A stretch of 33,513 bases of DNA from an uncultured Lachnospiraceae bacterium. Lineage in GTDB: Bacteria; Bacillota; Clostridia; Lachnospirales; Lachnospiraceae. The notes beneath the pieces are model-generated. The model saw only the letters and a program-made list of their open reading frames with translations, searched no databases and had not been told where the DNA came from. The position numbers and the translations under genes were made by a program. The stretch spans positions 1-33,513 of the forward strand of contig CANDKY010000037.1 of NCBI GenBank assembly GCA_947385425.1, given 5' to 3'. The number at the start of each line of letters is the position of its first letter. The first letter of the stretch is position 1. Shown here piece after piece: positions 31,534 through 33,513 of the stretch.

Positions 31534-33330
31534 CTATTTTTTATCCGCTACAATCTGCGCCATCATCCGCCCGGCAATTTTAATCAGCCCTTTATCCGTC
31601 TTACCCAGCTTCGGCGCACGGTTAAAGAAGTCAAAGGATACCACTGCCAGCGGGCCGTCCCAGGCCAGCACCGCGCACTGTATCACCTCTTTCGTTTCCT
31701 GGGCAGTGAACAGATGATAAGCCGACGGGACCTTGTTTTCCAGGCGCTGCACATGATCCTCCGTATAATATCCCTGTTCGTCAAAATATTCCTGGTAGGC
31801 CTCCTCATAAATACAGGTAAGGTTTTCAATCGGGTTCACATATTTCCCCACGGAATCTACCCGCGCCATATTTTCCCCCGCATACAAGGCCACGCCGTCC
31901 ACGTCAAAATAAACCTGCATCTGCTCCATCGTAAAACGCAGCGCCTCTTTCCCCTCTTCATGCAGCTTTAACATCAGCTCCGAAATTACCGTATATTTTT
32001 CCGCATCGCTGATATTAGCTTTCAGCCCAATCTGCCGGTTCGCGGCATCTTCGTTTACCACCGATCCATGCTTCTCCTCATCGTATAGGATGAAACGGTT
32101 CTTCCCTTCCGCTTTTGCTATGTACAGGCACTTATCCGCTTTCTGGAACAAATCCTCGTAAACAAAACCATCCTCCGGGCATTTCGCAATCCCTACGGAC
32201 AGCGTGACAGACAGCCCTTCCACATCGCTGAACGCCCATTGGATATGGTTGGAAACAGTCTTTAGAATGCGCCGCAGCGTGTCCTCCGAATCGATTTCCT
32301 CGAACACAATCATAAATTCGTCGCCGCCGAACCTGCCGGCCATCCCCCGGGACTTTAACACGCTCTTTATAACTTCCGCCACTTTTGCCAGCACTTTATC
32401 ACCAAACATATGCCCGAACCCGTCATTGACTTTTTTGAAATCGTCCACGTCCATAATGGCAAGATACACCCCCGCGGCTTCCTCATGTATCTTCTCCAGC
32501 GCATATTCATTGATTGCCCGTTTGTTTAACAGCCCCGTGCCGGCATCACAGGCTTCCTCTGTCAGATAATACCTCTTTTTCGGCTTCCTTTCACTGGTAA
32601 CGGACACCAGCCCTATCACCTTGTCCCGCACATCCTCCCGGTACAGCGTATGCAGCCTGCATTCGTACCGTATGTTTTCCGTCCGCTCATGGAAAACCTC
32701 CGCATCCAACCCTGCCCTTATACGGTCGCTGCCATTCTTCACGGCCTCATACAACACACGGAACTCGGACTTCTGCGCGCTGCTTAACGTCCCGTCATTC
32801 TGTATCTGCCCGTATAGTTCTTCCAGTTTTTCATGAAGGATCGCTTTCCGCTGGCTGTTCCTGTATTCGTACACACACAGGTTATCCGTAGTATAATCAT
32901 ACTCTAAGAACATCCCGGAAAACATCGAAAGAAATTCGCGGTTTTTTTCCAACAGGCCCTTGTATTCCACATAGCGTTCGGTAATCACCATAATATCGCA
33001 CATCTCTATGTCAAAGGAATAGAATCCCCCAAAGATCCTCCCGTTATGTTTCATTACCATATAGACACACTTATATTGCTCGTCACCGCCCCGTATCCTC
33101 GCCAGCAGGCACTGGGGCTGCTCTTTCAGCTTCTTCACTGCCTCCAGGAACTCCCCCACATCTTCCGGATGCAATAGTTCCGGTATGGAATAACAACTGT
33201 TTTTCCCTATAAACTCATAAAAACGTTCATCCCCATTGACAATATAGTATCCGGTCCGGATAGATGCCTTGCAATGGTACATCTGAAACTCTTCCGTCCC
33301 GTTTTTATATGCGGTAATATTCTGAATCAT
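31534..33330 (-). CDS. Diguanylate cyclase (PAS-GGDEF-GAF)
   Basis: A 598-residue cytoplasmic protein. PAS-like regions (20-115 and 130-250) are followed by a GGDEF domain (about 255-420) with intact G-G-D-E-F at 335-339 and the metal and substrate residues D-V-D-D-F-K-K-V-N-D. It should make cyclic di-GMP. The R-x-x-D inhibitory site that normally lies five residues before GGDEF is absent (K-S-R-G instead). The last 170 residues look like a GAF-type sensor placed after the catalytic domain, an unusual order. The start at 33330 has a weak AGGGTTGG site; a promoter is at 33377-33405. Convergent with kdgK. Confidence 0.9.
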   Translation of the reverse strand: MIQNITAYKNGTEEFQMYHCKASIRTGYYIVNGDERFYEFIGKNSCYSIPELLHPEDVGEFLEAVKKLKEQPQCLLARIRGGDEQYKCVYMVMKHNGRIFGGFYSFDIEMCDIMVITERYVEYKGLLEKNREFLSMFSGMFLEYDYTTDNLCVYEYRNSQRKAILHEKLEELYGQIQNDGTLSSAQKSEFRVLYEAVKNGSDRIRAGLDAEVFHERTENIRYECRLHTLYREDVRDKVIGLVSVTSERKPKKRYYLTEEACDAGTGLLNKRAINEYALEKIHEEAAGVYLAIMDVDDFKKVNDGFGHMFGDKVLAKVAEVIKSVLKSRGMAGRFGGDEFMIVFEEIDSEDTLRRILKTVSNHIQWAFSDVEGLSVTLSVGIAKCPEDGFVYEDLFQKADKCLYIAKAEGKNRFILYDEEKHGSVVNEDAANRQIGLKANISDAEKYTVISELMLKLHEEGKEALRFTMEQMQVYFDVDGVALYAGENMARVDSVGKYVNPIENLTCIYEEAYQEYFDEQGYYTEDHVQRLENKVPSAYHLFTAQETKEVIQCAVLAWDGPLAVVSFDFFNRAPKLGKTDKGLIKIAGRMMAQIVADKK

Positions 33331-33376
33331 AGCAACGCCAACCCTTATACTTTTTTTCGAAAAATGCCCTACTTAT

Positions 33377-33405
33377 ATTTTGCACATATATTGGAAACTT
33401 GTCAA
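33377..33405 (-). promoter_or_regulatory. Promoter of the GGDEF gene
   Basis: Minus strand TTGACA (33400-33405), 17-base spacer, CAAAAT (33377-33382). About 40 nt leader. Confidence 0.6.
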
Positions 33406-33458
33406 GTTTTCTTCTTAAATTAGGGGATGTAATTGTCCACAGGTGTTACGGTTCACTC

Positions 33459-33513
33459 CCAATGTCATTAACTTAAGCTTCCCGGGGTGCTGCAGACCAT
33501 ATATCTCAATCCG
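33459..33513 (+). repeat. Repeat family D, second copy (cut by window end)
   Basis: CCAATGTCATTAACTTAAGC, CCCGG, CTGCAGACCA and ATATCTCAATCCG repeat the left arm at 28260-28320. The preceding TGTTAC-GGTTCACTCC also matches 28244-28259, so the conserved unit starts about 15 bp before the inverted repeat. Only the first arm is inside the window. Confidence 0.8.

Overview
The window reads as chromosome of an anaerobic Clostridia species, most likely Lachnospiraceae, of medium GC. The grounds are a cysE-cysS-mrnC-rlmB-(extra gene)-sigH order on the minus strand that matches the Firmicutes block, a Cys-type T-box leader, a SigH-type sporulation sigma factor, sigma-A promoters (TTGACA-N17-TATAAT type) and strong AGGAGG ribosome binding sites. 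Genus cannot be fixed from the sequence alone. Most genes are housekeeping and lie on the minus strand.

Layout. 1-860: edge of a minus-strand gene with a clear promoter, then intergenic DNA with a dispersed repeat, twin hairpins and a decayed reading frame. 862-5949 (minus): carB, holA and a GatB/YqeY-domain gene, the last two separated by a 109-bp tandem hairpin repeat. 6133-7989: a small coiled-coil protein gene followed by a mosaic of three broken transposases (IS30-like, a second DDE type, IS256-like). 8203-16955 (minus): an RlmCD-type rRNA methyltransferase, sigH, a membrane-anchored SGNH hydrolase with long acidic repeats, rlmB, mrnC, cysS and cysE. 17081-17566: the T-box leader of cysE-cysS, split by a 143-bp palindromic mobile element. 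17907-18452 (plus): a membrane protein. 18493-23528 (minus): hflX, a DUF2130 protein, an Eis-like acetyltransferase carrying 12-residue repeats, and ispF. 23721-25212: a small conserved-looking gene, tRNA-Ala(CGC) with a perfect terminator, palindromic repeats and a gene fragment. 25244-28141 (minus): an ABC-2 export operon (ATPase and two permeases) with a repeat cluster between the permease genes. 28633-30007 (minus): a HipA-like kinase with a small acidic partner. 30312-31400 (plus): a KdgK-type sugar kinase. 31534-33330 (minus): a GGDEF diguanylate cyclase.

Two things stand out. First, the genome is full of small repeats: at least six families of short palindromic or MITE-like elements (called A to F here) recur in the intergenic gaps, and one (A) sits with a clean TTA target duplication inside the T-box. 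In addition, minisatellite-like tandem repeats occur both between genes (1321-1706, 16071-16244) and inside three proteins (RlmCD, SGNH hydrolase, GNAT). Second, the HipA-like kinase and its overlapping 96-residue partner, under their own strong promoter, look like a compact kinase module without a recognisable HipB antitoxin, and are the best candidate here for an undescribed system.
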